Source: Ferrimonas aestuarii (GTDB taxonomy: Bacteria; Pseudomonadota; Gammaproteobacteria; Enterobacterales; Shewanellaceae). From it: a stretch of DNA of 64,000 nucleotides. Below the pieces are notes generated by a model. That model ran no database searches, was not told where the DNA came from, and saw only the letters and a list, made by a program, of their open reading frames with translations. This document shows, piece by piece, positions 18,219 to 28,076 of the stretch; positions within the stretch are counted from its first letter, which is position 1; each line of letters starts with the position of its first letter. A program made the translations under genes and the position numbers. Where the stretch lies: positions 62,001 to 126,000 of the forward strand of contig NZ_SWCJ01000003.1 in assembly GCF_005116665.1 (NCBI RefSeq), given 5' to 3'.

Positions 18219-18875
18219 TTAGTGAGAAATGGGGTTAGCGGCGATCTCAATCACCGCCGCTTCGAACGCATCACAAGCAGCTTTGCAAGCCGCTTGCGAA
18301 CCGGCCAAGTGACCGCCAGCAAAGTTGGTTTCCGACGGTGGCGCAAACAGATTTTTCAGCTCCACGTCGGCGGCTTTTAGCGCCGCATCAAGGGCGTACA
18401 TCGCCTCCAATGGCGGGGCAATCAGATAGGCCAGAGCGGTGCCCTGCTCTACCCCAGCTTCCTCTGACAAATAGCTGCCAGTGGAGGAAACTAAATGGGC
18501 AAAGTACGCCAGCTCACCGGCTTCGTCGGCAGCTTGAAAAGCGGCCTCATCGGCAACAAAGGCCTTCATCCGCTCCAGACCCGCAATCACATCGGCGGGG
18601 CAACTGCCCGCAATGATGCCGATGATCTCACCGGACGTTGGGCCAGACGCATGGGCCGCGCCAGCATAGAAAGACTTGGCGTACACCACCTCAACACTGG
18701 CGGCCTTAGTGGCCTCATCCAGCGCGCAGTAGGTGACGTCATCGCAGTCGGCGGTAATCAAGCCGATGCTGTTATGGTGAGGCTTAAGCCCCAGTTGCTG
18801 CTTGTAGGCTTCATCTACGGACGCGATCACTCGTGTCGCCAGTACCGCAGGTTGAATCTTATCTTTGATGGCCAT
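18219..18875 (-). CDS. eutL: EutL trimeric microcompartment shell protein
   Basis: A 218-residue EutL with two permuted BMC domains. It starts IKDKIQPAVLATRVIASVD, very close to enterobacterial EutL, with an ITADCDDVTYCALDEATKAA region and C-terminal NFAGGHLAGSQAACKAACDA. EutL trimers form a gated central pore thought to pass large cofactors, and ethanolamine can bind between subunits. It follows eutC by 12 bp and precedes the PduS-like gene by 11 bp. Length and order match the enterobacterial operon, where eutL also follows eutC. Confidence 0.95.
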   Translation of the reverse strand: MAIKDKIQPAVLATRVIASVDEAYKQQLGLKPHHNSIGLITADCDDVTYCALDEATKAASVEVVYAKSFYAGAAHASGPTSGEIIGIIAGSCPADVIAGLERMKAFVADEAAFQAADEAGELAYFAHLVSSTGSYLSEEAGVEQGTALAYLIAPPLEAMYALDAALKAADVELKNLFAPPSETNFAGGHLAGSQAACKAACDAFEAAVIEIAANPISH

Positions 18876-18887
18876 AATCGAATCCCG

Positions 18888-19790
18888 TTAACGCTTCAGG
18901 TTGATGCCGCTGCACTTCTGATCCAGCATGGTTTTCACCAGATCCACGATCACCGCTGCCGCTTCCACAGGAGGAGTGCCGCCAGCATGGATGTTGGAGA
19001 TCACGGTGCGATCGGACTCCACGGTCTCCGCGGTGGGGCGATAGACGGCGTAACAGCTTAAGGATTCAGACTGACCCAGCCCCGGGCGCTCACCAATCAA
19101 CAGGATGTTGACTTCAGCGTTAAGCAGCATGCCGATCTGATCCTGAGCTTTGACTCGGCCATAGCGCAGGAAGAATGGCGTGCCGACATTCAGGCCGGCG
19201 TTTTCCAGCCCTTTCATCAGTGCAGGCAAGATTTCGCCGTGGTTGCAGGTCACCGCATCCAGGCTTAGGCCATCGGAAAGCACCACCTGAACCTGAGGTG
19301 AGGCTTTGCACTTTTCCTTGATCATCGCCTCGGCGTCCGCATTGAGAATGCGGCCCAAATCCGGGCGAGTCAGGTACTCATCTTTGTCGTGGGCGCAGCT
19401 TTGCACCTCCATCAAGCCACGCTCCTGAAGCCAAGAAGACTCGACGTTTTTCAGCACGGTATCCTTAGAGCGGGAGTGGTCGGCCAAAAAGCGCAGCAGC
19501 GCGGTTGTACGAGGGCGAGCGCCACAGCGGCCCTTGCCAACACGGGCATCGGTTTGAGTGATGAGATCGCGAACCACGCTCTCATCCAGAGCGCTTTCCA
19601 CGCCCATCCAGGATTTAAATTCATCACTGCCCAGATCAGGCAGCTCACCAGCCACCACAGACTGAGGTGCTGATGCAGGCGCAGCGCCGCCAGCATCGAT
19701 GGTTTTGACCGGTTTTACCGGTACGGAATCTTCACCAAGCTGGGCCAAAACCGTGGCAACAATGTCTTGGATTTTCTGCTCGTTCATCAT
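18888..19790 (-). CDS. eutC: Ethanolamine ammonia-lyase small subunit
   Basis: A 300-residue small subunit of the adenosylcobalamin-dependent ethanolamine ammonia-lyase, which converts ethanolamine to acetaldehyde and ammonia. Family signatures include [46 protein letters not shown] and [15 protein letters not shown]. The first 20 residues ([17 protein letters not shown]) form an amphipathic helix like those that target cargo into microcompartments, followed by a low-complexity linker. The eutB stop lies in the ribosome site of eutC (7 bp apart), so the two subunits are translationally linked. A second ATG directly follows the first. Confidence 0.96.
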   Translation of the reverse strand: MMNEQKIQDIVATVLAQLGEDSVPVKPVKTIDAGGAAPASAPQSVVAGELPDLGSDEFKSWMGVESALDESVVRDLITQTDARVGKGRCGARPRTTALLRFLADHSRSKDTVLKNVESSWLQERGLMEVQSCAHDKDEYLTRPDLGRILNADAEAMIKEKCKASPQVQVVLSDGLSLDAVTCNHGEILPALMKGLENAGLNVGTPFFLRYGRVKAQDQIGMLLNAEVNILLIGERPGLGQSESLSCYAVYRPTAETVESDRTVISNIHAGGTPPVEAAAVIVDLVKTMLDQKCSGINLKR

Positions 19791-19797
19791 CTTGTCC

Positions 19798-21162
19798 TTA
19801 CTTGAAGAAGATTGAAGGATCGCCAGCTTTGGCAGTAAGACGGCCGTTTTCCATCAGCCCCATGGTCTCCATCCACGCCTCAAATTCTGGCGCTGGACGC
19901 AGTCCCAACAGTTGGCGTGCGGTCACGGTGTCGTGGAAAGAGGTGGTCTGGTAGTTGAGCATGATGTCGTCGCCCATCCCCATGCCGATGACGAAGTTAA
20001 CCCCAGCAGAAGCCAGCAAAATCAATAGGTTTTCGTTGGAGTTCTGGTCGGTGTCGGCGTGGTTGGTGTAACAGGCATCGCATCCCATCGGCAGACCGGT
20101 GAGTTTGCCCATGAAGTGATCTTCCAGACCCGCACGGATGATCTGCTGATGGTTGTAGAGGTATTCAGGACCGATGAAGCCCACCACGGTGTTCACCAGA
20201 TGAGGCTTATAGCGACGTGCCAGTGCATAACAGCGCGCCTCCATGGTCATCTGATCTGCACCGAAGTGCGCATCGGCAGACAGCTCTGCTCCTTGGCCGG
20301 TTTCGAAGTACATCATGTTGCCACCGGCAAGATTGCTGTACTGCTTACCCACTTCGTAGGCCTCATCCAAGGTCTCAACGGTGATACCGAACTCGGTCAG
20401 CCCTTTCTCAGAACCGGCAATACTCTGGAACAGCAGTCCCGATGGCGCGCCCTTACGAACCGCTTCCATCTGGGTGGTGATGTGAGACAGCACACAGGGT
20501 TGAGTTGGAATTTGGAACTTGTCGATCACCTCTTGCAGGGCGTTGAGCACTTGCGTGGTGTTCTCGACACTGTCGGTCACTGGGTTCACCCCGATGACCG
20601 CATCGCCGCAGCCGTAGCTCAGCCCTTCGTAGGTTTGTGCCAAAATGGAGCTGACGTTGTCACGGGTATCGTTCGGCTGCAGACGGCAGCTGAAGTGACC
20701 AGGCAGGCCCACAGTACAGTTGGCTTTGGTAACCACTGGCTGTTTCTTGGCACCCAACATCAGATCGGCGTTAGAACACAACTTAGCGACACCAGACACC
20801 ATCTCTGCAGTGAGGCCCTTGCGCAGACGTTCAAAGTCTTCATGGCTGTGAGCATCACTGAGTACGTATTCGCGCAATTCACTGACGGTCCAGTTCTTGA
20901 TGCGCTCAAACATCGGCCGATTTAGGCTGTCTTGGTTGATGCGAGTGATCTGGTCGCTCTCGTAGGAGACCACCGGATTTTCTCGCAAATCGTTGAGGGT
21001 TAACTCAGACAGCACGTGTTTGGCCGCCACCCGCTCCTGTGCAGACTGAGCGGCAACGCCCGCCAACACATCACCGGAACGCAGATCCGAGGCTTTTGCC
21101 AAAACCTCTTTGATGTCCCCAAATTGATAGGACTGACCAAACAGCTGGGTTTTTAACTTCAT
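19798..21162 (-). CDS. eutB: Ethanolamine ammonia-lyase large subunit
   Basis: A 454-residue catalytic large subunit with the full TIM-barrel of Eut[39 protein letters not shown] and [20 protein letters not shown] are diagnostic. It binds adenosylcobalamin together with EutC and carries out radical deamination of ethanolamine inside the microcompartment. AAGGA is eight bases ahead of ATG 21162. It sits between the reactivase eutA (13 bp upstream) and eutC, as in enterobacteria. Nothing appears truncated. Confidence 0.97.
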   Translation of the reverse strand: MKLKTQLFGQSYQFGDIKEVLAKASDLRSGDVLAGVAAQSAQERVAAKHVLSELTLNDLRENPVVSYESDQITRINQDSLNRPMFERIKNWTVSELREYVLSDAHSHEDFERLRKGLTAEMVSGVAKLCSNADLMLGAKKQPVVTKANCTVGLPGHFSCRLQPNDTRDNVSSILAQTYEGLSYGCGDAVIGVNPVTDSVENTTQVLNALQEVIDKFQIPTQPCVLSHITTQMEAVRKGAPSGLLFQSIAGSEKGLTEFGITVETLDEAYEVGKQYSNLAGGNMMYFETGQGAELSADAHFGADQMTMEARCYALARRYKPHLVNTVVGFIGPEYLYNHQQIIRAGLEDHFMGKLTGLPMGCDACYTNHADTDQNSNENLLILLASAGVNFVIGMGMGDDIMLNYQTTSFHDTVTARQLLGLRPAPEFEAWMETMGLMENGRLTAKAGDPSIFFK

Positions 21163-21175
21163 AGTTCAATTCCTT

Positions 21176-22600
21176 TTAAGACGGGAACGCGAGAGACTTA
21201 ACCGTTAACGGCACAATCTCACCACCGAAATAACTGTTACCAATGTCGAGGTAATCCCCCTCCTGAGTCGCCACCTCATCGATGACGCACAGAGGCTGGT
21301 GCAGCAGCGGCTGCAGCTCCATGCCGAGGGCTTTACCTATGTCGTTGTGTAGAATCACCAGCGCACTGCGCTGCTGATTGCCATGATTCTGATAAAACTG
21401 AGCCAACTCGCTGGCCAGATGCAGTACGGTGCGATAGTTCACCGGCATCTGAGCGTCGAATGAGATGGCGTAATGATCCTGAGCCAGTGACAGGTCCATG
21501 CGCTCGGCGGCGATCACCGTGGCGGCGCATACCTCAGGCTCGCTCTGTTGCCAATCGATGGCGGGGTGCACCACTGGGATGTTTTTCAGGGGCAGCTCAT
21601 CGCTGCCAAGCCAGATGGTGGAGCCAGATAACGTCAGTGAATAAGCGCCGGCACCGATCACCGTGGCTCTGAGCGTTTGCGATGGTGGACGAACCTGATA
21701 GCGCTCAAGGCTTGGGTGGCGCAGTAGCGCCCGCGCCAGCAGTGGGCCGATGTCGCCAAACTGGCTCATCTCCAAATCGCGATGCTTCAGCTCATAGAAG
21801 CACTCGCCCACGCCGCCGCTGATAAACAGCGCATCGATGTTGTCCACCTGAGTCAGCTCTGGCGTTTGCAGTAGGTAAGCCGCCAAACGGCTGCAGTTGC
21901 CCATGGCCACTTCCATTACCAACTCGGCCATGCGGGCCACCACTCGGCGTAGGTGATCGTCGGTTAACTGCGTGGGCAGCAGCGCCTCACCAAACAGATC
22001 CTTGATCACCGCGATGGCGGGTTTGTGGATGAAATTAACTTTGCCAGCGGCGGTTTCGATAAGCCGTCCACCAACATTTAGACAGGCGGTGTCCACCACC
22101 TGACCGCAATCGAACACCACGTAGTTGGACGTGCCGCCGCCCACATCGATGTTCATAACCCGCTTATGCTGCTGCTCGGAGTATTCCTGGGCACCGCTGC
22201 CTCGGCCGGCGATCACCGACTCTAAGTTTGGGCCTGCGGTGGCCACGACGAAATCCCCAAGTTGCTGAGACAGATCCATCACCGCATCTCGGGCATTGGC
22301 CGCCTTGGCGGTTTCTCCTGTGATGATGATGGCGCCGGTTTCCACCCCTTCACTGTGGTGGCCGGCTAGAGAGAACTGCTCATCGATGTAACCACGCAGG
22401 GCGGTGGCATCAATTTGCCCTTCTCGGTTGATGGGGGTGAATGCCACCGGGCTTTGATAGCTGATGGCGCGGTCGACAAACTCATACACGGGAACTTGGG
22501 ACGCTGGGGCTCGGTTGACCACCGTCAGCGTGGAGAAAATCACCTGAGTGGTGGTGGTACCGATGTCGATACCCACGCTGTGTATCAGTTTGCGCTCCAT
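21176..22600 (-). CDS. eutA: Ethanolamine ammonia-lyase reactivating factor
   Basis: A 474-residue EutA, an Hsp70/actin-fold ATPase that releases damaged cobalamin from EutBC so that fresh adenosylcobalamin can enter. The phosphate-binding loops GIDIGTTTTQVIFS and MNIDVGGGTSNYVVFD are visible, and the C-terminal FGGEIVPLTVKSLAFPS matches the family end. Its start follows the eutG stop by one base (TAATATG). In enterobacteria eutH lies between eutG and eutA; here it is deleted or never present, and no remnant is seen. Confidence 0.95.
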   Translation of the reverse strand: MERKLIHSVGIDIGTTTTQVIFSTLTVVNRAPASQVPVYEFVDRAISYQSPVAFTPINREGQIDATALRGYIDEQFSLAGHHSEGVETGAIIITGETAKAANARDAVMDLSQQLGDFVVATAGPNLESVIAGRGSGAQEYSEQQHKRVMNIDVGGGTSNYVVFDCGQVVDTACLNVGGRLIETAAGKVNFIHKPAIAVIKDLFGEALLPTQLTDDHLRRVVARMAELVMEVAMGNCSRLAAYLLQTPELTQVDNIDALFISGGVGECFYELKHRDLEMSQFGDIGPLLARALLRHPSLERYQVRPPSQTLRATVIGAGAYSLTLSGSTIWLGSDELPLKNIPVVHPAIDWQQSEPEVCAATVIAAERMDLSLAQDHYAISFDAQMPVNYRTVLHLASELAQFYQNHGNQQRSALVILHNDIGKALGMELQPLLHQPLCVIDEVATQEGDYLDIGNSYFGGEIVPLTVKSLAFPS

Positions 22601-22601
22601 A

Positions 22602-23831
22602 TTATCCCTCTCCTTCCAGCGCTTGACGCATCAACTGCATCACCTGACCGTGAGTCACCTGTCTGGGGTTGCCCACTAGGCAGATGTCGGCCATGGCGTC
22701 AGTGGCAAGGGCATCAAAGTCCGCTTCCAACACCCCAAACTCTCGCAGCGAGCTGGGTAACCCCAGATCCGCCGCCAGTTGCCGTACCGCGTCGATGGCG
22801 GCCTGACACCGCTGGCGAGGGGTCATGGAATCGCGACTGACGCCCAGAGCTTTGGCCACTTCGGCAAACTCCTGTTCGCAGCACAGGGCGTTAAAGCTCA
22901 TCACATAGGGCAGCAAAATGGCGTTGGCCACCCCATGAGGAATGTGGTACTTGGCGCCCAACTGATGGGCGATAGCATGGGTCAGCCCCAAACCAGAATT
23001 ACTGAACGCCAATCCGGCTTTGTAGGCCGCCACTGCCAGTTCAAAACGGCGCTCAATGTTGTCGCCACACCCCACGGCGATGGGCAGAGCCGCCATAACA
23101 GTCTCCATGGCGTGGTAGGCGTAGGCTTGAGACAACAGGTTAGATTGTTTGGAAACGTAGGATTCAATGGCGTGAGTTAATGCATCAAGGCCGGTGGCGG
23201 CGGTGATGCTGGCGGGAACCCCCAACATCAACATCGGATCCAGCAGCGCCAGATCTGGTACCAAGGCTGGGCCCTTAATCGGCACCTTGATGTTATGGCG
23301 CACATCATTGATCACCGTAATGTCGGTGGCTTCTGAGCCGGTACCCGCGGTGGTTGGAATCGCACCCAGCCCCACTTTGCGAGAGGCTAAACCACCCACT
23401 TCAAATTCCGTTAGCGGACCGTGGTAGTCACCGACCACCGCGATCGCTTTGGCGGTATCCAGCGCCGAACCGCCACCGATACCAAGGACAAAATCGGCGC
23501 CACTTTGAGTGAGCACCTCAATGCCTTTGGTCATCAGTTCGCTGTCCGGCTCGCCTTCAACCTCAGTAAACAGGGTCAGTTGCAACCCTGCCAAACGGAT
23601 GGCTGACTCGCAGCCTTCCAACAGCCCCATCTGCCACACTTGGCGATCCACCACCATCAGAACGTGACTGGCGCCAAGCTCCAACAGGGCGTCGCCTAAC
23701 TGGCTGACACAGTACTCGCCGGTCACGGTGATGGCGGGCGAGCGGAAGGTAAAACCACGATTTGGCCGGAAGTTTTGCAGTGTTTGCTGCACCACTGTGG
23801 CGATATCGGCGGCAGAATGGGTCTGAGTCAT
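22602..23831 (-). CDS. eutG: Iron-containing alcohol dehydrogenase EutG
   Basis: A 409-residue group III (iron) alcohol dehydrogenase. The NAD-binding GGGSALDTAKAIAVVG, GTGSEATDITVIND and metal-ligand region THAIESYVS followed by GLTHAIAHQLG and HIPHGVANAILLPYV are clear. EutG reduces acetaldehyde to ethanol and regenerates NAD+ for EutE within the compartment. About 30 N-terminal residues (AADIATVVQQTLQNF) are amphipathic and could be an encapsulation peptide. It overlaps eutJ by 4 bp (ATGA). Order J-G matches the enterobacterial operon. Confidence 0.94.
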   Translation of the reverse strand: MTQTHSAADIATVVQQTLQNFRPNRGFTFRSPAITVTGEYCVSQLGDALLELGASHVLMVVDRQVWQMGLLEGCESAIRLAGLQLTLFTEVEGEPDSELMTKGIEVLTQSGADFVLGIGGGSALDTAKAIAVVGDYHGPLTEFEVGGLASRKVGLGAIPTTAGTGSEATDITVINDVRHNIKVPIKGPALVPDLALLDPMLMLGVPASITAATGLDALTHAIESYVSKQSNLLSQAYAYHAMETVMAALPIAVGCGDNIERRFELAVAAYKAGLAFSNSGLGLTHAIAHQLGAKYHIPHGVANAILLPYVMSFNALCCEQEFAEVAKALGVSRDSMTPRQRCQAAIDAVRQLAADLGLPSSLREFGVLEADFDALATDAMADICLVGNPRQVTHGQVMQLMRQALEGEG

Positions 23832-24667
23832 AGATCCCCCGGTTGCTGCAGGCCATAGCTGGCGATGGCCAATGGGGTGAGGTAAAGCGCTTTGGAGAAG
23901 GCCACCACCTCAAGTTCGGGAAATTGCTTGCGGAACACCTGAGTAAATCCAGCTACTAGGGTGCCGCCGCCCGTCAGGTACAGTGCCTTTGGCTGATGCC
24001 CCTGAATGTGCTCGGCGACGATGTCCGCCATCTTCTCCAGCACTGGCTTAGCCAATGGCGCAATCATAGGGTCATCCCCTTGACGCTTTTTCAGCTCCGC
24101 TTCGGCCACCTCAATGCCCAAACCACCAGCGATGGTCAGGCTGACATGACGGCCGCCACTGGGCTCATCCAAGGAGCGAATGACCTTGCCCGCCTCAATG
24201 ATGGCGGTTCCGGTGGTGCCACCACCGACGTCCACCACGGCGCCATGTTCCATTTTCAGCAACATCGCCACACTGGAGGGCTCATCAATCACCTTGGACA
24301 CCTCGATGCCTGCGGATTCCACCACATTGATGGAGATCTGCGGATCGGTGCCCGGAGGATAGGAGGTCACCGCGTGCGTTGGCAGCTGCCCAAGGCGAGC
24401 TTCGGCCTTGGCAAGCTGCTCGCGCACGATGCGACAGGCCCCCACATAGTCGACCACCACCCCATCTCGAACCACATCAGCCCAATCTAGGAAGGCCGCA
24501 ACCGGCGCTCCGGACTGGTCTAACACTAAGGTTTGGATGTCGGCGGTACCTAGGTCAACCCCCAGGTAGAGCGGGCCGCTGACGTCGATGGCACTGTCGT
24601 CGTTGACAATGGCATCAATGGCCAGCAGGCGCTCGTTGGTTAGGCTTATCGCATCTTGAGTCTTCAT
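23828..24667 (-). CDS. eutJ: EutJ Hsp70-like chaperone
   Basis: A 279-residue EutJ. Actin/Hsp70 nucleotide motifs LYLGVDLGTADIQTLVLD, GAVVDVGGGTTGTAI and KALYLTGGGTLVAG are present without the Hsp70 substrate domain. It is thought to assist assembly or cofactor handling of Eut enzymes, but its role is not settled. ATG 24667 shares its first base with the eutE stop (TGATG), so coupling is tight; an in-frame start 11 codons earlier would lie inside eutE. EutJ and EutA are related in fold but belong to different families. Confidence 0.93.
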   Translation of the reverse strand: MKTQDAISLTNERLLAIDAIVNDDSAIDVSGPLYLGVDLGTADIQTLVLDQSGAPVAAFLDWADVVRDGVVVDYVGACRIVREQLAKAEARLGQLPTHAVTSYPPGTDPQISINVVESAGIEVSKVIDEPSSVAMLLKMEHGAVVDVGGGTTGTAIIEAGKVIRSLDEPSGGRHVSLTIAGGLGIEVAEAELKKRQGDDPMIAPLAKPVLEKMADIVAEHIQGHQPKALYLTGGGTLVAGFTQVFRKQFPELEVVAFSKALYLTPLAIASYGLQQPGDL

Positions 24668-26076
24668 CAAACGATCCTGAATGAATCCACAGCGGTACAA
24701 CGGCGCTTACGGGTAAAGGTCAGCGCATTAGTTACCCCTTCCCCAGTTGGGGTAGAGATGGTCATGGTGGTCCAGCCTTCGCCTCCAGCACCGATGGCCG
24801 CAATGGCTGGGCCATTTTTCGCCAGCAGGCTGCAGTCCATTCGATAAGCCATCTCAGTGAGCACATCGATGTTCTTCGAGTGAATGGCGGCGGTATGACG
24901 GTTGCCACTCTCCAGCTCCACGGCCCAGTCGATGGCTTGCTGTGCATCGCGAGCACGAATCACCGGCAAAATCGGCATCATCTGTTCGGCAACGGAGAAG
25001 GCGTGATCTTTGCTGGCTTCGAAAATCAGCAGGCGAGTCTGCTCTGGCACGCTAATGCCTGCAGCCTCCGCCAGTTTGGCGGCATCACGTCCCACCCACT
25101 TCGGATTCGCAGATGGCGTGCCGTCTGGGTAGCCTTTGAGTACCACTTTGGCGATGGCATTGGCCTGCTCCAACGTCAGCAGGTGAGCCCCATTACGGGC
25201 CATGGCTTGCTGAAGTTGATCGGCAACGCTGTCGACAACGATGATCTCTTTCTCGGTGGCACAAACGATGTTGTTATCGAAAGAGGCCCCTTGAACGATG
25301 GAGATGGCGGCGCGTTCGATGTCTGCGGTTTCATCCACAACCACTGGAGGGTTACCCGGGCCTGCGGCAATCAAACGTTTGTCAGTCACTTTCTTGGCCG
25401 CGTCCACAACGGCATCACCACCGGTCACCACCAGCAGGCGAATGCCTGGGTAGGTAAACAGCTTTTGCGCGTTTTCTAGGGACGGGGTGGCCACGGTGGT
25501 ACAAAGGTTGGCTGGACCTCCGGCACACTGAGCCGCGCGATTGATAAGTTGAATGGTGTACTGAGACACCTTTTTCGCGCCCGGATGTGGTGCAAATACC
25601 ACCGCGTTCCCCGCGGCAATCATGCTGATGGCGTTATTGATCACGGTGCATGATGGGTTAGTGCTCGGAGTCACCGACGCGATAACCCCCCAAGGGGCAT
25701 TTTCCATCAGGCTCATGCCCTGATCACCAGAGACCGCTTGTGGCACCAAAATTTCAGTGCCCGGTGTGCGGTGAGCCACCAACAGGTGTTTCTTAATTTT
25801 GTCTTCGACTCGGCCAAAGCCGGTCTCTTCCACCGCCATCTCAGACAACTCCTGAGCGTGCTTCTTCGCCAGACGGCGAATGGCTAGGATGATGTTGTCG
25901 CGCACGGCGATAGAACGAATCTGTTTTTGAGCGGCGAATGCGGCAGCAACCGCATCGTCTAAGGTGTCAAACACCCCATCATTACCGCCGCTAACACTCG
26001 GTGCTAGGGCGGTTGAACCATTGCCAAGTTGCATCACCACTCGGCGTACAATCTCTTCAACTTGATGCTGATCCAT
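24667..26076 (-). CDS. eutE: Acylating acetaldehyde dehydrogenase EutE
   Basis: A 469-residue CoA-acylating aldehyde dehydrogenase that oxidises acetaldehyde to acetyl-CoA with NAD+. The catalytic cysteine is C272 in FDNNIVCATEKE, with the NPPVVVDETADIERAA lead-in. Residues 1-19 (DQHQVEEIVRRVVMQLGN) are the classic microcompartment-targeting helix, followed by a variable linker to about residue 38. It lies 41 bp after eutN and its stop overlaps eutJ. The motif set matches EutE/PduP; eut context makes EutE the right name. Confidence 0.96.
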   Translation of the reverse strand: MDQHQVEEIVRRVVMQLGNGSTALAPSVSGGNDGVFDTLDDAVAAAFAAQKQIRSIAVRDNIILAIRRLAKKHAQELSEMAVEETGFGRVEDKIKKHLLVAHRTPGTEILVPQAVSGDQGMSLMENAPWGVIASVTPSTNPSCTVINNAISMIAAGNAVVFAPHPGAKKVSQYTIQLINRAAQCAGGPANLCTTVATPSLENAQKLFTYPGIRLLVVTGGDAVVDAAKKVTDKRLIAAGPGNPPVVVDETADIERAAISIVQGASFDNNIVCATEKEIIVVDSVADQLQQAMARNGAHLLTLEQANAIAKVVLKGYPDGTPSANPKWVGRDAAKLAEAAGISVPEQTRLLIFEASKDHAFSVAEQMMPILPVIRARDAQQAIDWAVELESGNRHTAAIHSKNIDVLTEMAYRMDCSLLAKNGPAIAAIGAGGEGWTTMTISTPTGEGVTNALTFTRKRRCTAVDSFRIV

Positions 26077-26117
26077 AATCCAATCCTTACTACTGATGAC
26101 CTAAACCTCGAGGCGCG

Positions 26118-26411
26118 TTACTTGGTGTAGCAGCGCTCTCCATTGGCGGTCACTTCATCGATAATGCCAACGACACAGAGGTCGACCGGAGAGAGATCGG
26201 CGGCGTCGCCATAGGCGCGGCGGGCTGAACTTCCAGACACCACCATCACCCATTCACCGACGCCGGCGCCCAGTTGGTCCATGGCGATGTGAACGTCAGA
26301 ACCGGCTTTGCCGTTCTGATCCACCATCTCCACCAAACACAACTTATCCATGCGCATCTGAGGGCTGCGCACGGTGGCCACCACGTGGCCAGTGACTCGA
26401 GCAATTCTCAT
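26118..26411 (-). CDS. eutN: EutN pentameric shell vertex protein
   Basis: A 97-residue EutN/CcmL-type protein (BMC-P) that caps the vertices of the icosahedral shell. Diagnostic segments are MRIARVTGHVVATVRSP, DKLCLVEMVD, GAGVGEWVMVVSGSSARRA and DLCVVGIIDEV. It lies 52 bp after the second eutM gene. Complete and of normal length. Confidence 0.95.
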   Translation of the reverse strand: MRIARVTGHVVATVRSPQMRMDKLCLVEMVDQNGKAGSDVHIAMDQLGAGVGEWVMVVSGSSARRAYGDAADLSPVDLCVVGIIDEVTANGERCYTK

Positions 26412-26463
26412 CCGTTCTCCCCACCCTGTTGGTTAGCGTTGTTTGGGACTGTGAAACCAGGCA

Positions 26464-26742
26464 TCACGGCGTTGGCGTGATAGGGAAAATCTTCTCAAGG
26501 TCGTTATGAGGACGAGGGATAACGTGAACCGCCACCAACTCACCCAGACGCTGGGCCACAACGGCACCGGCATCGGTGGCCGCTTTACAAGACGCAACGT
26601 CGCCACGAACCAGAACCGTCACCAGACCGGAACCGATCTGCTGGTACCCAACCAGCTCAACACGAGCGGCTTTGACCATGGCGTCAGAGGCTTCAATCAA
26701 AGCCGTTAACCCCTTGGTTTCTAAAATGCCTAATGCATCCAT
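26464..26742 (-). CDS. eutM: EutM-like hexameric shell protein, second copy
   Basis: A 92-residue single-BMC-domain protein ([53 protein letters not shown]). It tiles the shell facets as a hexamer. It is about 80 percent identical by eye to the EutM encoded 21 bp upstream but lacks the latter's charged C-terminal tail, so the pair arose by tandem duplication. Pore residues near IGSG are the same class in both. Enterobacterial eut operons carry one EutM plus EutK. Confidence 0.93.
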   Translation of the reverse strand: MDALGILETKGLTALIEASDAMVKAARVELVGYQQIGSGLVTVLVRGDVASCKAATDAGAVVAQRLGELVAVHVIPRPHNDLEKIFPITPTP

Positions 26743-26763
26743 AATGTTCTCCTTACTCGGCGA

Positions 26764-27081
26764 CTACTTGGTCGCACGGCTCTTAGCTGGGGCTTTGGTC
26801 TCTTCTTCCGCAGCGGTGATAGGGAAGATGGCGTCCAGGTCCCCATGAGGACGAGGAATAACGTGCACGGCCACCACTTCACCCAAACGCTGGGCAGCGG
26901 CAGCACCGGCATCGGTAGCAGCCTTACAAGCGGCCACGTCACCACGTACCATTGCGGTCACCAGACCAGCACCAATTTGCTTGTAGCCAACCAGTTGCAC
27001 ACGGGCAGCTTTGACCATGGCATCAGAGGCTTCGATTAAGGTGGTTAAGCCTTTGGTTTCAATAATTCCTAACGCTTCCAT
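26764..27081 (-). CDS. eutM: EutM hexameric shell protein, first copy with charged tail
   Basis: A 105-residue BMC-H protein ([55 protein letters not shown]). The core is EutM; it ends in an acidic-then-basic tail ([14 protein letters not shown]) absent from the neighbouring copy. Tails of this kind sit on one face of the hexamer and may recruit cargo or neighbouring tiles. ATG 27081 has AAGGA seven bases upstream; an in-frame GTG at 27099 overlaps the eutD stop and is less likely. Confidence 0.93.
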   Translation of the reverse strand: MEALGIIETKGLTTLIEASDAMVKAARVQLVGYKQIGAGLVTAMVRGDVAACKAATDAGAAAAQRLGEVVAVHVIPRPHGDLDAIFPITAAEEETKAPAKSRATK

Positions 27082-27098
27082 AATGTTTCCTTGCGACA

Positions 27099-28076
27099 CT
27101 AGTTACAGAGGTTTGAGGCCAGCACCGAGATGTCGACAATGTCATCTGCGCTGCAACCTCGAGAAAGATCGTGAACGGCACCATTAAGCCCTTGAAGCAT
27201 TGGGCCTAAGGCAATGAATCCTCCCAAACGCTGGGCCACCTTGTAGGCGATGTTGCCCGCATTCAGCGAGGGGAAAATAAACACATTGGCACCCTCAGCC
27301 AGAGGGCTGCCGGGCATCTTCTTAGCAGCGACGGCAGGCACTAATGCCGCATCAAACTGCACTTCACCATCAACGATGAGATCCGGCGCTCGCTCCCGCA
27401 CCAATTGGGTAGCCGCTTGCACCTTGGTCACTTCCGCGTGAGCGGCGCTGCCCTTGGTCGAAAACGACAACATCGCCACTCGCGGGGTGATGCCAGTCGC
27501 CTTGTGGAAGTTGGCAGCGGTATCGATGGCGATGTCTGCCAACTGGGATTCGGTGGGCATGGGCACCACGCCAGCATCAGCGAAGGCAAAAGTCTGCTGG
27601 CCATCGGGAGACAGCATCAAAAAGAAGCTGGAAACGGTGCTGGAATCTGGCGCCACACCAATGGCGCGGATGGCAGCGCGAATCACATCGCCTGTGGTCG
27701 ATAGGTTGCCGGCAATGCAGATGTCGGCGTAGCCTTGATCCACCATCATCATGGCGAAATTCAGAGGCTGAGACAGGCGCTCAACCGCTTGCTCTCGAGC
27801 GAGTGGCTTACGCTGCTTAGCTACGTAAAGATCCACCATCTCCTCAAAACACCCAGAGGACTGAGGTGCCAGCACCGTTAGGCTGGGCACCGCAATGCCG
27901 CTATTGTGGGCGCGGTCTCTAAGCTCAAATGGGCTACCCAGTAAGATTGGCTCCGCCAGCCCCTGCATTTTCAGATCGTTGGCGGCGTGCAGCAGACGCA
28001 CGTCACTGCAGTCGGGATACACAATGCGCTTCGGATTGCGCTTGCAGTTGGCGCGGCACTGTTCAAGAAGCTCCAC
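27099..28076 (-). CDS. eutD: Phosphotransacetylase EutD
   Basis: A 325-residue phosphate acetyltransferase (PTA_PTB fold) converting acetyl-CoA and phosphate to acetyl-phosphate and CoA, so recycling CoA inside the compartment. Visible motifs are [63 protein letters not shown] and [17 protein letters not shown]. Length is of the short, EutD type without the DRTGG domain. It starts at GTG 28076 with GAGGAG upstream, inside the end of eutT (14-bp overlap), implying coupled translation. Confidence 0.95.
   Translation of the reverse strand: MELLEQCRANCKRNPKRIVYPDCSDVRLLHAANDLKMQGLAEPILLGSPFELRDRAHNSGIAVPSLTVLAPQSSGCFEEMVDLYVAKQRKPLAREQAVERLSQPLNFAMMMVDQGYADICIAGNLSTTGDVIRAAIRAIGVAPDSSTVSSFFLMLSPDGQQTFAFADAGVVPMPTESQLADIAIDTAANFHKATGITPRVAMLSFSTKGSAAHAEVTKVQAATQLVRERAPDLIVDGEVQFDAALVPAVAAKKMPGSPLAEGANVFIFPSLNAGNIAYKVAQRLGGFIALGPMLQGLNGAVHDLSRGCSADDIVDISVLASNLCN

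Noticed and set aside
20059..20925. A 288-codon open frame antisense to eutB
   Set aside because: Opposite a confident gene and with no recognisable protein features.
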